A DNA stretch of 64,000 bases, taken from Coleofasciculus sp040219735. GTDB taxonomy: Bacteria > Cyanobacteriota > Cyanobacteriia > Cyanobacteriales > Coleofasciculaceae. The DNA lies in the NCBI GenBank assembly GCA_040219735.1, contig JAVJRX010000116.1. One strand, given 5' to 3'. The notes under the pieces were generated by a model, which saw only the letters and a list, made by a program, of their open reading frames with translations, made no database searches and was not told the DNA's origin. This document shows, one piece after another, positions 15,646-24,335 of this stretch. The stretch's first letter is position 1. Each line of letters begins with the position of its first letter. The position numbers were made by a program, and so were the translations under genes.

Positions 15646-16956
15646 TCAAAAAACTGTACCATCACTCTCAATCTGAATCGGCGGAACCCCCCCTTCTCTT
15701 AATTGTGCCGCAATCTTTCGTCCGGCTGTCCAAGTCCCACCTTGCAAAACTTTGACTAATGGTAATTGGGTTGCTGTCAAGTTTAGCTGTTTTCGGATAG
15801 CTTCGGCAATTCGATCTAACAGGCTTACAGTCAGCGCTCGCCACTCGACAATTACTTCAGAACCCGGTAAGTGGCGCTGCTGCAAAATAGCCGGATCTTT
15901 CACCACAATCAGTCCTAAATCGAGGCATAAACCGCCATTGCGATACTCGGCTAATCCGGTGAGTTCGTCTAATCCAGTAATTTCTAACCCTAATTCTTGT
16001 AAGGGTTCTAAAAGAGAGTAGGTTAACCACTGGGAAAGTTTGTGAAACGGTATATATTGATCACTCGGCTTTTCCCCGGAGAGGGCAGAATGACGCCAGA
16101 CATCGCCTAAATTCACTCCCGCGATCGCGAGTCGTCCTGACCAAATATCACCTAACCCCTCTAACACAGCCGATAGTACGACTTTTGCGGGTAGCTTGCC
16201 GATAACGTTGGGTTTAGATAAGTTATCGGTTGTTTCCATAACCTTATCTGTCAAACTCCCCTCCATCGGTTCTCCCTCACGGGTTGAAAGACTCAACAAA
16301 TACTTGACCAAATTACCCGGACGGGGATTTTGATCACCAAACAATTTCGGATGAGTCTGTAGGGATTCTCCCAAGCGCTGTAAGAGTTTTACCCTACCCT
16401 CTAAACCTAAAAGGGGATTCGCTGAACTAACTTGAAATCCGTGAGCTAACTGCTCAACTGTTAAGTTTTGCAATCCTTGAGCATCGGCTTGTAAGGGGTA
16501 TTCTGGATTACTGGAAAACATACCCTGATAGAACATCCGGAAACTAGCAACAGCTAAACCTTCAGAACGGCGAAACACTTGTCCCGTTTGGGTTTCAAAA
16601 TATTGCCAATCAGCACCCGCCCCCGCATCCAATAAGACACTAACAATCGCTAAATCAAATTTAGTTTGGGCTTTTTGCCGGGGAGTGAATCCGGCTAATT
16701 TTTGTGATAATTCAGCAAGGCGTGGCACGTTCCCGACTTCAAAATGTCGCCAGCGACTGTGGAACGGGATATTAAAATCAGGATATTCATCCTGCATCAC
16801 TTGAATCACATAACTGGCTACATTTTCTAGCTGGGTTAAATCGCAACGGAAGTAATGCAACCGATTTGCCTCAGCGAGATCCAAGACGCGATCGCACCGT
16901 TCTCGAATCGCCTTTGGTGTTCTCAGGTAAGCAATAGTTTGTTGATCGTTTGTCAT
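15646..16956 (-). CDS. URC4/Urg3-family protein (DUF1688)
   Basis: 436 residues matching the DUF1688 family: YLRTPKAIRERCDRVLDLAE at the N-terminus, then IPFHSRWRHFEVG, FDLAIVSVLLDAGAGADWQY and GRLAIAGVNLGDVWRHSAL. The fungal members, Urc4 in Lachancea kluyveri and Urg3 in fission yeast, are needed to use uracil as nitrogen source and are uracil-induced. They act after UMP in a route that passes through an open-ring ribosylurea-type compound. Here it is flanked by the urc1 homologue (494 bp upstream, same strand) and, beyond an accessory block, upp. The start codon lies within a TGACAAA heptamer tract, so the first residues (MTND) come from a simple repeat. The catalytic role of the family is not certain. 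Confidence 0.88.
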   Translation of the reverse strand: MTNDQQTIAYLRTPKAIRERCDRVLDLAEANRLHYFRCDLTQLENVASYVIQVMQDEYPDFNIPFHSRWRHFEVGNVPRLAELSQKLAGFTPRQKAQTKFDLAIVSVLLDAGAGADWQYFETQTGQVFRRSEGLAVASFRMFYQGMFSSNPEYPLQADAQGLQNLTVEQLAHGFQVSSANPLLGLEGRVKLLQRLGESLQTHPKLFGDQNPRPGNLVKYLLSLSTREGEPMEGSLTDKVMETTDNLSKPNVIGKLPAKVVLSAVLEGLGDIWSGRLAIAGVNLGDVWRHSALSGEKPSDQYIPFHKLSQWLTYSLLEPLQELGLEITGLDELTGLAEYRNGGLCLDLGLIVVKDPAILQQRHLPGSEVIVEWRALTVSLLDRIAEAIRKQLNLTATQLPLVKVLQGGTWTAGRKIAAQLREGGVPPIQIESDGTVF

Positions 16957-16976
16957 TTGTCATTTGTAACCTGTAG

Positions 16977-17042
16977 GGGCGAAGCATTTGGGGAGCCATC
17001 TTATAATACTTGTCCAAAATGTTTTACCCAAATGCTTCGCCC
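16977..17042. repeat. 16-bp inverted repeat element
   Basis: Perfect arms GGGCGAAGCATTTGGG (16977-16992) and CCCAAATGCTTCGCCC (17027-17042) with a 34-base centre. A partial relative (GGGGCGAAGCATTTTC) occurs at about 48087. It lies 20 bp upstream of urc4 and could affect its transcription. Confidence 0.75.
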
Positions 17043-17082
17043 AGTTCCGGTGATGTCGTTTATGGATAAATTTTAGATTTGT

Positions 17083-17147
17083 CGGGGCGGGTCTAGTTAT
17101 ATTTATTGTGAGGTCAGAAACGATAATAGTGAAAAGAGCCCCTACAC
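17083..17147. repeat. Repeat family B, diverged copy
   Basis: GGGGCGGGTCTAGTTATATT at one end and GCCCCTACAC at the other, about 65 bp. Same plan as the better copies at 19150 and 20661. The remaining urc1-urc4 spacer holds a 12-bp imperfect inverted repeat (GTGTGTACCCC / GGGAGTACACAC, 17191-17256) and no ORF. Confidence 0.65.
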
Positions 17148-17450
17148 AATACTCAAAACTTTTTCATAATTCATAATTTCTATTTTATAGGTGTGTACCC
17201 CTGAATAACTGTCTGTCGGTATAACTTACTACAGACGCCAGTGCGGGAGTACACACTCTACTTGTGATTAGACACACTTACTGTTCTGAATTGAAGGAAA
17301 CACTGCTGACTATGAGGAAGCTAAGTCACTGGATCAAGAATAACAAAGAAGTTGCCTGAAATCAAATCTGCAATCATCTGTTGTTTTCGGCATTTTATTC
17401 GTCATTGGTTCTACTCAAATGCCCAATTTGCAATAACGAATCCAAAACCA

Positions 17451-18719
17451 TCAGCCAATACTACGCCCTTTAATCGTCGCTAATTTTACTGCATCGGGTG
17501 CGGTTGTTTCGGTATAATAGCCCGCCGCTTGCTTGGCAGCAATTTCGACCATGGCATCTTCGGGAATTAAATCGTCAGGAATCGGGACGCGCTTGACAAT
17601 CTCGATGCCAGAGTTGGTGATCGCATTGTATTTCATGTCGCTCATGGAGACAAACCGATCAATCCGTGTAATTCCCAACCAGTGTAGTACATCCGGCATT
17701 AGTTCTTGGAAACGCATGTCGGGAACACCTGCGACACATTCGGTGCGGTTGAAATAGGAAGAAGCGCTATCGCCGCCTTCTTGTCGCTTGCGGGCATTAT
17801 AAACCAGGAACTTGGTGACTTCACCTAATGCCCGCCCTTCTTTGCGGAAGTAAACCAAAACCCCTGCACCTCCGGCTTGTGCAGTTTGCACACAAACTTC
17901 CAACCCATGTACTAAATAAGGACGACAGGTGCAAATATCGGAACCAAAGACATCGGAACCGTTGCATTCATCATGAACTCGCACCGCAAGTTGGCGATTG
18001 GGATCAGTAATCGCGTCAACCTCACCAATTAAATAAACTGTAATTCCACCAATCGGAGGTAAGAAAACCTGTAAATCTGTGCGGGTTATCAGTTCAGGGA
18101 ACATTCCCCCGGTTTGCTCGAAGAGGGCGCGGCGTAATTCTCCTTCCTTGACGTTGAGTCGGTGAGCAATTCCTGGCAGATACCACACGGGGTCAATGGC
18201 TACTTTGGTGACCACTAAACTGCCATTGGGCTTGACAATTTTACCGTCAACTGATAAGCGATTTTTCTGGATCGCTTCTTGGATTTCCGGCAAGTTGACA
18301 TGGGCTTGGGTGACTGCGATCGTGGGTCGAATGTCGTATCCTTGCTCATAGAAATTGGCGTAGACATCCCCCACCATTCCCCCAAAGGGATCAAGAGACA
18401 CAATGCGATTAGGGTTAGCCCAACTGGGATGGGGACCTATCGCCACAACGGGAGATGTATTGGTCAAATCCGCTCTGTGATTGGGATGCAGCGCTCCACT
18501 GGCAACGGCTAATGCCCGATAGACGGAATAGGAACCGGAGTGAGTGCCGATCACGTTACGATGGGCGAGGTTCGTCACCGTACCAATAATGGGTCTGCGC
18601 TTGAGGGGGTCGATTTCTCCCCAATGCAGGCGAGGGGGTTGTTCCCGGGAACGCCCTGGATGAGAGGTCAAAACAATATGCTTTAGTTTCGACTTCGACA
18701 AAGGCTGTGATAGTTGCAT
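17451..18719 (-). CDS. URC1/Urg1-type GTP cyclohydrolase II homologue
   Basis: 422 residues. The C-terminal two-thirds resemble RibA GTP cyclohydrolase II: VHDECNGSDVFGSDICTCRP holds the zinc cysteines (a third Cys follows the CxC), and YFRKEGRALG matches the substrate loop. The long N-terminal domain (PRLHWGEIDPLKRRPIIGTV, IGTHSGSYSVYRALAVASG) and the insert SSYFNRTECVAGVPDMRFQEL (partly quoted) are the marks of the Urc1/Urg1 branch, not of riboflavin RibA. In fungi this protein acts on UMP or uridine in the URC route. The ATG at 18719 follows AGGAG. With urc4 downstream and upp in the same orientation this supports uracil catabolism. A riboflavin role is unlikely, as there is no DHBP synthase domain. 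Confidence 0.87.
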   Translation of the reverse strand: MQLSQPLSKSKLKHIVLTSHPGRSREQPPRLHWGEIDPLKRRPIIGTVTNLAHRNVIGTHSGSYSVYRALAVASGALHPNHRADLTNTSPVVAIGPHPSWANPNRIVSLDPFGGMVGDVYANFYEQGYDIRPTIAVTQAHVNLPEIQEAIQKNRLSVDGKIVKPNGSLVVTKVAIDPVWYLPGIAHRLNVKEGELRRALFEQTGGMFPELITRTDLQVFLPPIGGITVYLIGEVDAITDPNRQLAVRVHDECNGSDVFGSDICTCRPYLVHGLEVCVQTAQAGGAGVLVYFRKEGRALGEVTKFLVYNARKRQEGGDSASSYFNRTECVAGVPDMRFQELMPDVLHWLGITRIDRFVSMSDMKYNAITNSGIEIVKRVPIPDDLIPEDAMVEIAAKQAAGYYTETTAPDAVKLATIKGRSIG

Positions 18720-18825
18720 GATGGCTCCTATGTAGAATGCACCTCAAATTAACGTATGAGTCGTTTAATTCAAGCAAGCTCCAATCATAGCAATTAGAGT
18801 TTGGTTATGGATGAACCTGATGGAA

Positions 18826-18843
18826 CAGGGTGTCAACACCCTG
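18826..18843. promoter_or_regulatory. Palindrome upstream of urc1
   Basis: CAGGGTG-TCAA-CACCCTG, 7-bp perfect arms, about 107 bp before the urc1 ATG. On the minus strand its centre reads TTGACA, a possible -35 box, but no good -10 follows at the right distance. Could be an operator for the uracil locus. Confidence 0.4.
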
Positions 18844-19149
18844 TAGTATTTCAAAATACAACGTAATGACTCAGAGGCTATGGTGCGAGGAACACAACCA
18901 CAGGGGAATTCTGGTTCCCCGTCACTGACACAACAAAGGCAGATGGCAGATGGCTCGCCTGGATTTATGGCGATGCCTTCAGCACTCTTTGATGGTGCAA
19001 CTTAGCCTGGAGCAAGGGTTTTAATTTAAGGAGAGGTCATTATCCATTGTTCATTATCCATTGTCAATTTGTGAACACTCTTGCCCATCTTGCATCTTGA
19101 GTCATTCTAGGCTTGACCAAATGCTGACTAAAAATTTTATCAATTTAGT

Positions 19150-19213
19150 CAGGGCGGGTTTAGTTACATTTGGGTGAGGGCATAAATGATAGTAGTGAAA
19201 CCCGCCCCTACAC
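19150..19213. repeat. Repeat family B copy
   Basis: AGGGCGGGTTTAGTTACATT ... GTAGTGAAACCCGCCCCTAC, a 64-bp element with inverted GGGCGGGTTT/AAACCCGCCC ends. The rest of the 18720-19322 spacer shows only a 41-codon frame (18880-19005) without family resemblance. Confidence 0.8.
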
Positions 19214-19322
19214 AACAACCAAGACTGTGAATATTATTCGCCAGCAACGCCCAACTAATCCGACTGAAAAATTAAATATTCATTAAATTTTTTAACCAGA
19301 TTATTTAATTTAACCCAAAAGT

Positions 19323-19502
19323 ATGAGGTTGAACGCTCCATTTCAGGTGATCATGGCATCGTTACCGTATTGTTGGATTGTCACGATGCTTGGACTCTCT
19401 GTAAGTTATACCGTCGCCGAATTAATTTCTCTGATTTTTTGTGCTGTTGTTGGCACGGGAATAATATTTATGGGATACTTTTTGGCATTATCTGTCGTCT
19501 AA
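19323..19502 (+). CDS. Small putative membrane protein
   Basis: 59 codons, ATG to TAA: MRLNAPFQVIMASLPYCWIV and on to GTGIIFMGYFLALSVV. Two hydrophobic stretches (SLPYCWIVTMLGLSVSYTV and LISLIFCAVVGTGIIFMGY) could form a hairpin of two membrane helices. It ends 52 bp before the WD40 gene on the same strand. No Shine-Dalgarno is obvious before ATG 19323; ATG 19353 is the alternative. I do not recognise the family, and a chance frame cannot be excluded. Confidence 0.4.
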   Translation: MRLNAPFQVIMASLPYCWIVTMLGLSVSYTVAELISLIFCAVVGTGIIFMGYFLALSVV

Positions 19503-19554
19503 GGGAACAATCTCACCAATTCAGGTGGGATGGTGTTGTTCTTAAGGGTTAAGT

Positions 19555-20631
19555 ATGAGTCGCAGGTCAAGTTCTTACGCGGTTTTCGTCGTACTGACGG
19601 TTATAACTGTCCTGTCTGTCATCGTCACCAACGTGCCGCGATCGCATTCTCTATCCCCCAGTTCTGGAAATGCTGCTCTCATCGCCGCTACGCCGACTCA
19701 ACAATGGCAAGATGCCAAATTGTTGCGTAATATTAAGGGACATGCAGACGCAGTAGGCGCGATCGCGATTAGCCAAGATGGACAACTCCTCGCCACGGGT
19801 AGCGATGATCAAACGATTAAACTCTGGAACCTAAATACAGGTCAGCCATTGCGGACGTTTTCTGGACATTCTGATCAAATTACTGCCTTAGCCATCAGTC
19901 CAAATGCAGAAATACTGGTGAGTGGGGGGGGTATCGAGGACGGTTCAATTAAACTCTGGAATCTGAAAACTGGTGAATTGATCAATACTTTCCAGAAGAA
20001 AGAAGGCATGATTCCATCCTTGGCGATTACCCCAGACGGAAAAACTCTCGCCAGTGCGAGGAGAGGAGAAGGTTTAGGTTTTGTCTCGGAAATTACGCTT
20101 TGGAATCTAGAAACAGGCAAACAACTGCTTCAGTTTGATATTGAAAATTTAACCCTATCTCTTGCTTTTAGTCCCAATGGAGAACTCCTTGCCAGTGGTT
20201 CTGAGGACGGTACAATTCATTTATGGAATTGGCAGAGTGGGGAAATCCGGCATATCCTCCAGCATCCTCAGTCTTTAAGAGCGTTGGCGTTTAATCAGGA
20301 TGGACAAGTCTTGGTGAGTGAGAGTTTTGCCGAAACTATTAACCTTTGGAATCCCCAAACCGGGGAATTACTTTCGACACCTGTAACAAATCCTAAACCT
20401 GTCTTTGTGAATGCCTTGGCGCTGCATCCATCGGGTAATATCTTGGCAAGCGCGTTAGGTCCTTATGGCAGATTAGGATTATGGAATCTGCAAACCGGTG
20501 AGTTGATGACGACGCTGACAGGGTTTTCAGGTTCGATTTTTTCCCTCGGCTTTAGTGGTGACGGTCAGATATTGGTTAGCGGGAGTAATGATGGCGCGAT
20601 CGCAATTTGGAGAACAGGAAATAGGGAATAA
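19555..20631 (+). CDS. WD40 repeat protein, membrane-anchored or exported
   Basis: 358 residues. The N-terminus has a hydrophobic segment (SSYAVFVVLTVITVLSVIVT), so the propeller is probably outside the cytoplasm or tethered. About seven WD40 blades follow, starting with IKGHADAVGAIAISQDGQLL and DDQTIKLWNLNTGQPLRTFS, each with the GH...(D/N)...LWN pattern. The last blade ends in SNDGAIAIWRTGN, closing the propeller. Such cyanobacterial proteins are scaffolds with no enzymatic activity; the partner is unknown. The downstream gene is on the opposite strand. Confidence 0.88.
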   Translation: MSRRSSSYAVFVVLTVITVLSVIVTNVPRSHSLSPSSGNAALIAATPTQQWQDAKLLRNIKGHADAVGAIAISQDGQLLATGSDDQTIKLWNLNTGQPLRTFSGHSDQITALAISPNAEILVSGGGIEDGSIKLWNLKTGELINTFQKKEGMIPSLAITPDGKTLASARRGEGLGFVSEITLWNLETGKQLLQFDIENLTLSLAFSPNGELLASGSEDGTIHLWNWQSGEIRHILQHPQSLRALAFNQDGQVLVSESFAETINLWNPQTGELLSTPVTNPKPVFVNALALHPSGNILASALGPYGRLGLWNLQTGELMTTLTGFSGSIFSLGFSGDGQILVSGSNDGAIAIWRTGNRE

Positions 20632-20660
20632 ACTGGGGAAGCTGGGGAAATGAACAGTAT

Positions 20661-20724
20661 GGGGGCGGGTTTAGTCACATTTGGGTAAGTTCATAAAGGA
20701 TAGTTGTAAAACCCGCCCCTACAC
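20661..20724. repeat. Repeat family B copy
   Basis: GGGGGCGGGTTTAGTCACAT ... GTAAAACCCGCCCCTACACA. Lies between convergent WD40 and CPBP genes, next to GCTGGGGAA-type simple repeats. Confidence 0.8.
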
Positions 20725-20741
20725 ATTCTCCCCCAGCTCCC

Positions 20742-20765
20742 AGACGTAGCATGCTACGTCTCTAC
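20742..20765. repeat. Palindrome family A copy
   Basis: AGACGTAGCATGCTACGTCT plus CTAC; same centre as the copy at 909-936 with the left GTAG lost. Confidence 0.8.
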
Positions 20766-20783
20766 ACCGCTCCCCCAGCTTCC

Positions 20784-22427
20784 TCAACTTCCACCACTGC
20801 CTAAAATAATTAAACTCAATAACGTCCCACTATTCCAGAGACTGTGAACGATCATAGGCGCTAGAAGATTACGCGATCGCGTGTACACGAATCCCAATAC
20901 AATTCCTAATGTGGCGAGGGGTAAGACTTCCGACAGACTCAGGTGCGCGATCGCAAAGATGAGACTACTGGTCACAATTGCTCCCCAAACAGGCATATAG
21001 CGCGTTAAGGAAGGTAATAAAAACCCTCGGAACATAAATTCTTCAAACAGGGGTGCAGCAATGCAAGCGGTGCTAAAAAATATCACGATAGCAACTGTAT
21101 CCTGTCCTTCTAGCACCAGAGAAAGAATCGGATTACTCCCCCCTTGCCCCTGCCATAATTTTTGGTTAATGAGTGAGACCAAAATGACCAGAGGTAGAGC
21201 CACAAGATAGCCACCTAAGCCCAAAAGAATCCCTTTCCTGCGGAATTTAATCTGAAACCAATCCTCTGGCAAGGGGAAAAAATGCTTGATTGAAAGGTAA
21301 AGTACTCCCAATCCGGCGGCGGCTAGCAAGACATAACTCATTAAAATATAGAAGGCTTGCATCCGTACTGTGAAATTAGCCGGCTCAAGCTGGAACACGA
21401 CCAGAAAAATTGGCAGGATAAAAATAGGAAGGAGGATTTGACCAATAAAGAAAAAGCCGAGAATCAAGACTTGCCAAATCGTTTCTCCATCCCAAGGCGT
21501 ATCCCAAGGCATATCGCTGTTGGTGGCTAGTAGCGATCGCTCTCCTTGAAGTAGCCACTGACCCAGCAAAAATAGCAAGAGTCCCACCCCGACAATACCC
21601 CCAATTCCGGGAATGGCACTAATGAGAGTTAACTTAAGCAGGGCTTGTTTTGCTCTCTGTTGTTCTTGAGCTTGTAAGGACAATAAAGCATCTTGACGCT
21701 GTTGCAATTGATAAAGCTGAAGCAATGCTCGATACTGGAACCAGCTATCTAAATTTCGTTGAATTTTTGACTCAGCATCTGGTAAGATACGGGGTGGATC
21801 ATGCCAAAGACCTGCTAATACGGCTGCAATTTGGGCAGATGGCGTTGTCGCTGGAGCGGTACTTTCGAGAGTTTCTTGCTCAATCAACTCATTCCATGTC
21901 TGAATCGCCACCTCTGTTTTACCCTGTTGAGCTTGCAGCAGTCCCAAGCGCACATTCAGTTCATCAATGAGCTGTTCTGTCTGAGACAATGATTTTTGCA
22001 ACTGCTTTCGCTGCTGGGAGGTCATCGGAACCTCGTCAATGGGAGCGATTTGCATTTGCGGTTTAGCCAGCTCATCACCGATAGATGTCGCGACATCCTT
22101 GTTGGAGGAGAGTTGTTCCAGTTTAGCGATTATTTTCGATTGAGTCGTCTGAGCTGTTTCCAGCACTTGTTCATATTGGTTTTGGGCGTTTTCAAAAGGA
22201 TTATCACCGAGCAATGCATTCCGCGCTGCTGTCAAATCCTCTTCCCCTGATGTAACTAAACTCTGCCCCTCGGCTGCATGGAGTAACAAATTTGTTTGGT
22301 AAAGTTCTAAGCGACTTTGGATTTGAGGTTTACCCCAGCTTTCAACCAAAGAGAGGCTGACTTGTAAGAGTACAGCAATCGTCAGCACTGCCAAAATCAA
22401 GCGTTTAAGTAATAACCCAGTGTTCAT
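20784..22427 (-). CDS. CPBP-family intramembrane metalloprotease
   Basis: 547 residues. The C-terminal half has about eight membrane helices with the CPBP/CAAX-protease (Abi) motifs: EEFMFRGFLLPSL (EExxxR, motif 1), FAIAHLSLSEVLPL (motif 3 His) and MIVHSLWNSGTLLSL (motif 4 HxxxN). The N-terminal 250 residues after a first helix are soluble and helical (QLQKSLSQTEQLIDELNVRL, LQLYQLQQRQDALLSLQAQEQ partly quoted), probably facing the periplasm or lumen. The family includes prenyl-protein proteases, bacteriocin self-immunity proteins and, in plants, chloroplast envelope SCO4-like proteins. The substrate is unknown. Confidence 0.87.
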   Translation of the reverse strand: MNTGLLLKRLILAVLTIAVLLQVSLSLVESWGKPQIQSRLELYQTNLLLHAAEGQSLVTSGEEDLTAARNALLGDNPFENAQNQYEQVLETAQTTQSKIIAKLEQLSSNKDVATSIGDELAKPQMQIAPIDEVPMTSQQRKQLQKSLSQTEQLIDELNVRLGLLQAQQGKTEVAIQTWNELIEQETLESTAPATTPSAQIAAVLAGLWHDPPRILPDAESKIQRNLDSWFQYRALLQLYQLQQRQDALLSLQAQEQQRAKQALLKLTLISAIPGIGGIVGVGLLLFLLGQWLLQGERSLLATNSDMPWDTPWDGETIWQVLILGFFFIGQILLPIFILPIFLVVFQLEPANFTVRMQAFYILMSYVLLAAAGLGVLYLSIKHFFPLPEDWFQIKFRRKGILLGLGGYLVALPLVILVSLINQKLWQGQGGSNPILSLVLEGQDTVAIVIFFSTACIAAPLFEEFMFRGFLLPSLTRYMPVWGAIVTSSLIFAIAHLSLSEVLPLATLGIVLGFVYTRSRNLLAPMIVHSLWNSGTLLSLIILGSGGS

Positions 22428-22817
22428 GAACCCCCCCCAAAAAATAACAAGTCATAAGTCATAAATTATAAAAAAAGGTTTAGTAACAAATGTCACTGTT
22501 TTTGTTTCAGACGTGATCTGTCGCGTTTTGACTTTTCACGGGAAGTCTTGCAACTGAGTTGGTAAGCCAGATGAGGAAACTGAGACTCCTCCGGTGGAAC
22601 GTCTAGGAGATAGAGGAGATGAGGAGGATAAATTGACTTGTTCCTCACCTTCATTCAGCCAGATGCCGTGAAAAGCAAGCTCCCCCGCCTTTTTGTACAA
22701 CCGATGTGCGGTTAAACTGAAAATGACCCTGATATTTGAAGATACCCCAAGGATGCTACCAGGATTTGGGTTAATCTGGCTACTATTCATAGATTTAGTA
22801 ACAGAGGAGCAAAAGGA
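22428..22817. other. Intergenic region before the phosphatase gene
   Basis: 390 bp between divergent genes. It must contain both promoters; AT-rich near 22440-22500. Nothing specific recognised. An opposing frame (22536-22994) overlaps the phosphatase gene and looks like chance. Confidence 0.4.
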
Positions 22818-24170
22818 TTGACTACTCGCGTCATTATTGTAAGGCACGGTCAAAGCAGCTATAATTCCCAGCAACTCATTCAAGGACGCTGTGATGAGTC
22901 CGTGTTGACCGAAAAAGGAGCTGCCGATGCTCGTAAGGTGGGTGCTGTTCTCAGTAGCCTGAGCCTTGATGCTGTCTATTGCTCTCCCCTCCAACGAGCG
23001 AAGCAGACAGCAGAGGTCATTCTACCCTATTTGTCTGGCTCACCCCCTCTCCAGGCAGCAGAAAACCTGATGGAAGTCGATTTACCCTTGTGGGAAAAAT
23101 TGGCTAAATCAGACGCCCAGGCAAAATTCCCGGCGGAATATCGGTGCTGGAAAGAACGCCCGGATGAATTCTATATGGAGATTTCTACGCCGGAGGGAAC
23201 CCGGAAACATTTTCCCGTCTTGGCACTTTATCAACAAGCGCAGCAATTCTGGCAAGAGATTCTACCCCGCCACCAAGGCGGCGCGATTTTAATCGTGGCA
23301 CACAATGGCATTAATCGCTGTTTGATTAGTAGCGCCTTGGGTATTTCTCCAGCCCGTTACCAATCCATCTTGCAATCAAACTGTTGCATTAATGTTCTAA
23401 ATTTTACGGGCGGTTGGGGTGAATCTGTACAATTAGAGTCTCTCAATCAAACCTCTCATGTCGGTACGCCTTTACCGACGCCTCGCCCTAATAATAGGGG
23501 TTTGCGTCTTCTACTGATACGTCACGGGGAAACGGAATGGAATCGTGTCTCCCGCTTCCAAGGGGGTATTGATATACCATTAAATGAGAATGGTCGCCAA
23601 CAGGGACAGCGGGTGGCTGAATTTCTCAAAGATATCCCCATTGATTTTGCCGTTACCAGTCCCATGCTACGTCCCAAGGAAACGGCTGAATTGATTCTCC
23701 AGCATCACCGTGGCATTACGCTAGAATTTGAAGAAAAGTTTCGCGAAATTAATCATGGACTTTGGGAGGGTAAGTTAGAGTCAGAAATTAACCAGGAGTA
23801 CGCTGAGTTATTGCATCAGTGGAAAGTCGCCCCAGCTACTGTACAAATGCCCAATGGCGAAAATTTAACCCAGGTATGGGAGAGAGCTACAGCCGCTTGG
23901 GATAGGATGATTGAATCAAAAGCTGTATCAGCTTCGACAGAAATAAAAACGGGTCTGGTTGTTGCTCACGATGCGATTAATAAAGTTATTCTTTGTCATG
24001 TCTTGGGATTGAGTTCAGAATCATTCTGGAGTATTAAACAAGGGAATGGGGGTGTGAGTGTGATTGAATATGCTCAAGGGTTAGAGAAGTTACCTGTTGT
24101 TCAGGCGATGAATATCACGACTCACCTTTCTGGAGATATTTTCGACCGAACGGCTGCTGGTGCGTTATAA
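22818..24170 (+). CDS. Two-domain histidine phosphatase
   Basis: 450 residues made of two phosphoglycerate-mutase-like domains. Domain 1 has IIVRHGQSSYNSQQL at its start and LIVAHNGINRCLI; domain 2 has LLIRHGETEWNRVSRFQGGI (about residue 233) and LVVAHDAINKVIL. Both keep the catalytic RHG and the late His, so both may be active. Proteins of this layout in cyanobacteria and plants are related to 2-carboxy-D-arabinitol-1-phosphatase, which removes a Rubisco inhibitor; a general sugar-phosphate phosphatase is the alternative. The start is a TTG (22818) with Shine-Dalgarno GAGGAG nine bases upstream and no in-frame ATG before the RHG motif. Confidence 0.88.
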   Translation: MTTRVIIVRHGQSSYNSQQLIQGRCDESVLTEKGAADARKVGAVLSSLSLDAVYCSPLQRAKQTAEVILPYLSGSPPLQAAENLMEVDLPLWEKLAKSDAQAKFPAEYRCWKERPDEFYMEISTPEGTRKHFPVLALYQQAQQFWQEILPRHQGGAILIVAHNGINRCLISSALGISPARYQSILQSNCCINVLNFTGGWGESVQLESLNQTSHVGTPLPTPRPNNRGLRLLLIRHGETEWNRVSRFQGGIDIPLNENGRQQGQRVAEFLKDIPIDFAVTSPMLRPKETAELILQHHRGITLEFEEKFREINHGLWEGKLESEINQEYAELLHQWKVAPATVQMPNGENLTQVWERATAAWDRMIESKAVSASTEIKTGLVVAHDAINKVILCHVLGLSSESFWSIKQGNGGVSVIEYAQGLEKLPVVQAMNITTHLSGDIFDRTAAGAL

Positions 24171-24225
24171 CTCCTGAGACATAAGTTTTGACATAGAAGA
24201 TTGAGGAAAGGGCGACCCAATCGTC

Positions 24226-24289
24226 TGTAGGGGCGGGTTTTACAGATAATATGCAAGCCAAAAGGGGTAACTTATGTAAACCCGCCCTG
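24226..24289. repeat. Repeat family B copy
   Basis: TGTAGGGGCGGGTTTTACAG ... CTTATGTAAACCCGCCCTG; reads as the opposite orientation of the other copies. Between the phosphatase and Uma2 genes. Confidence 0.75.
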
Positions 24290-24335
24290 TTTCTGGAGTT
24301 TTTTATTGTTCTTACCTACTTAGTAGTTGGAAATC

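Noticed and set aside
18880..19005. 41-codon frame starting MVRGTQPQGN upstream of urc1
   Set aside because: Composition is unconvincing and no ribosome-binding site is seen; left as intergenic.
22536..22994. 152-codon minus-strand ORF overlapping the phosphatase start
   Set aside because: Lies antisense to a clear RHG-motif gene and shows no protein features.
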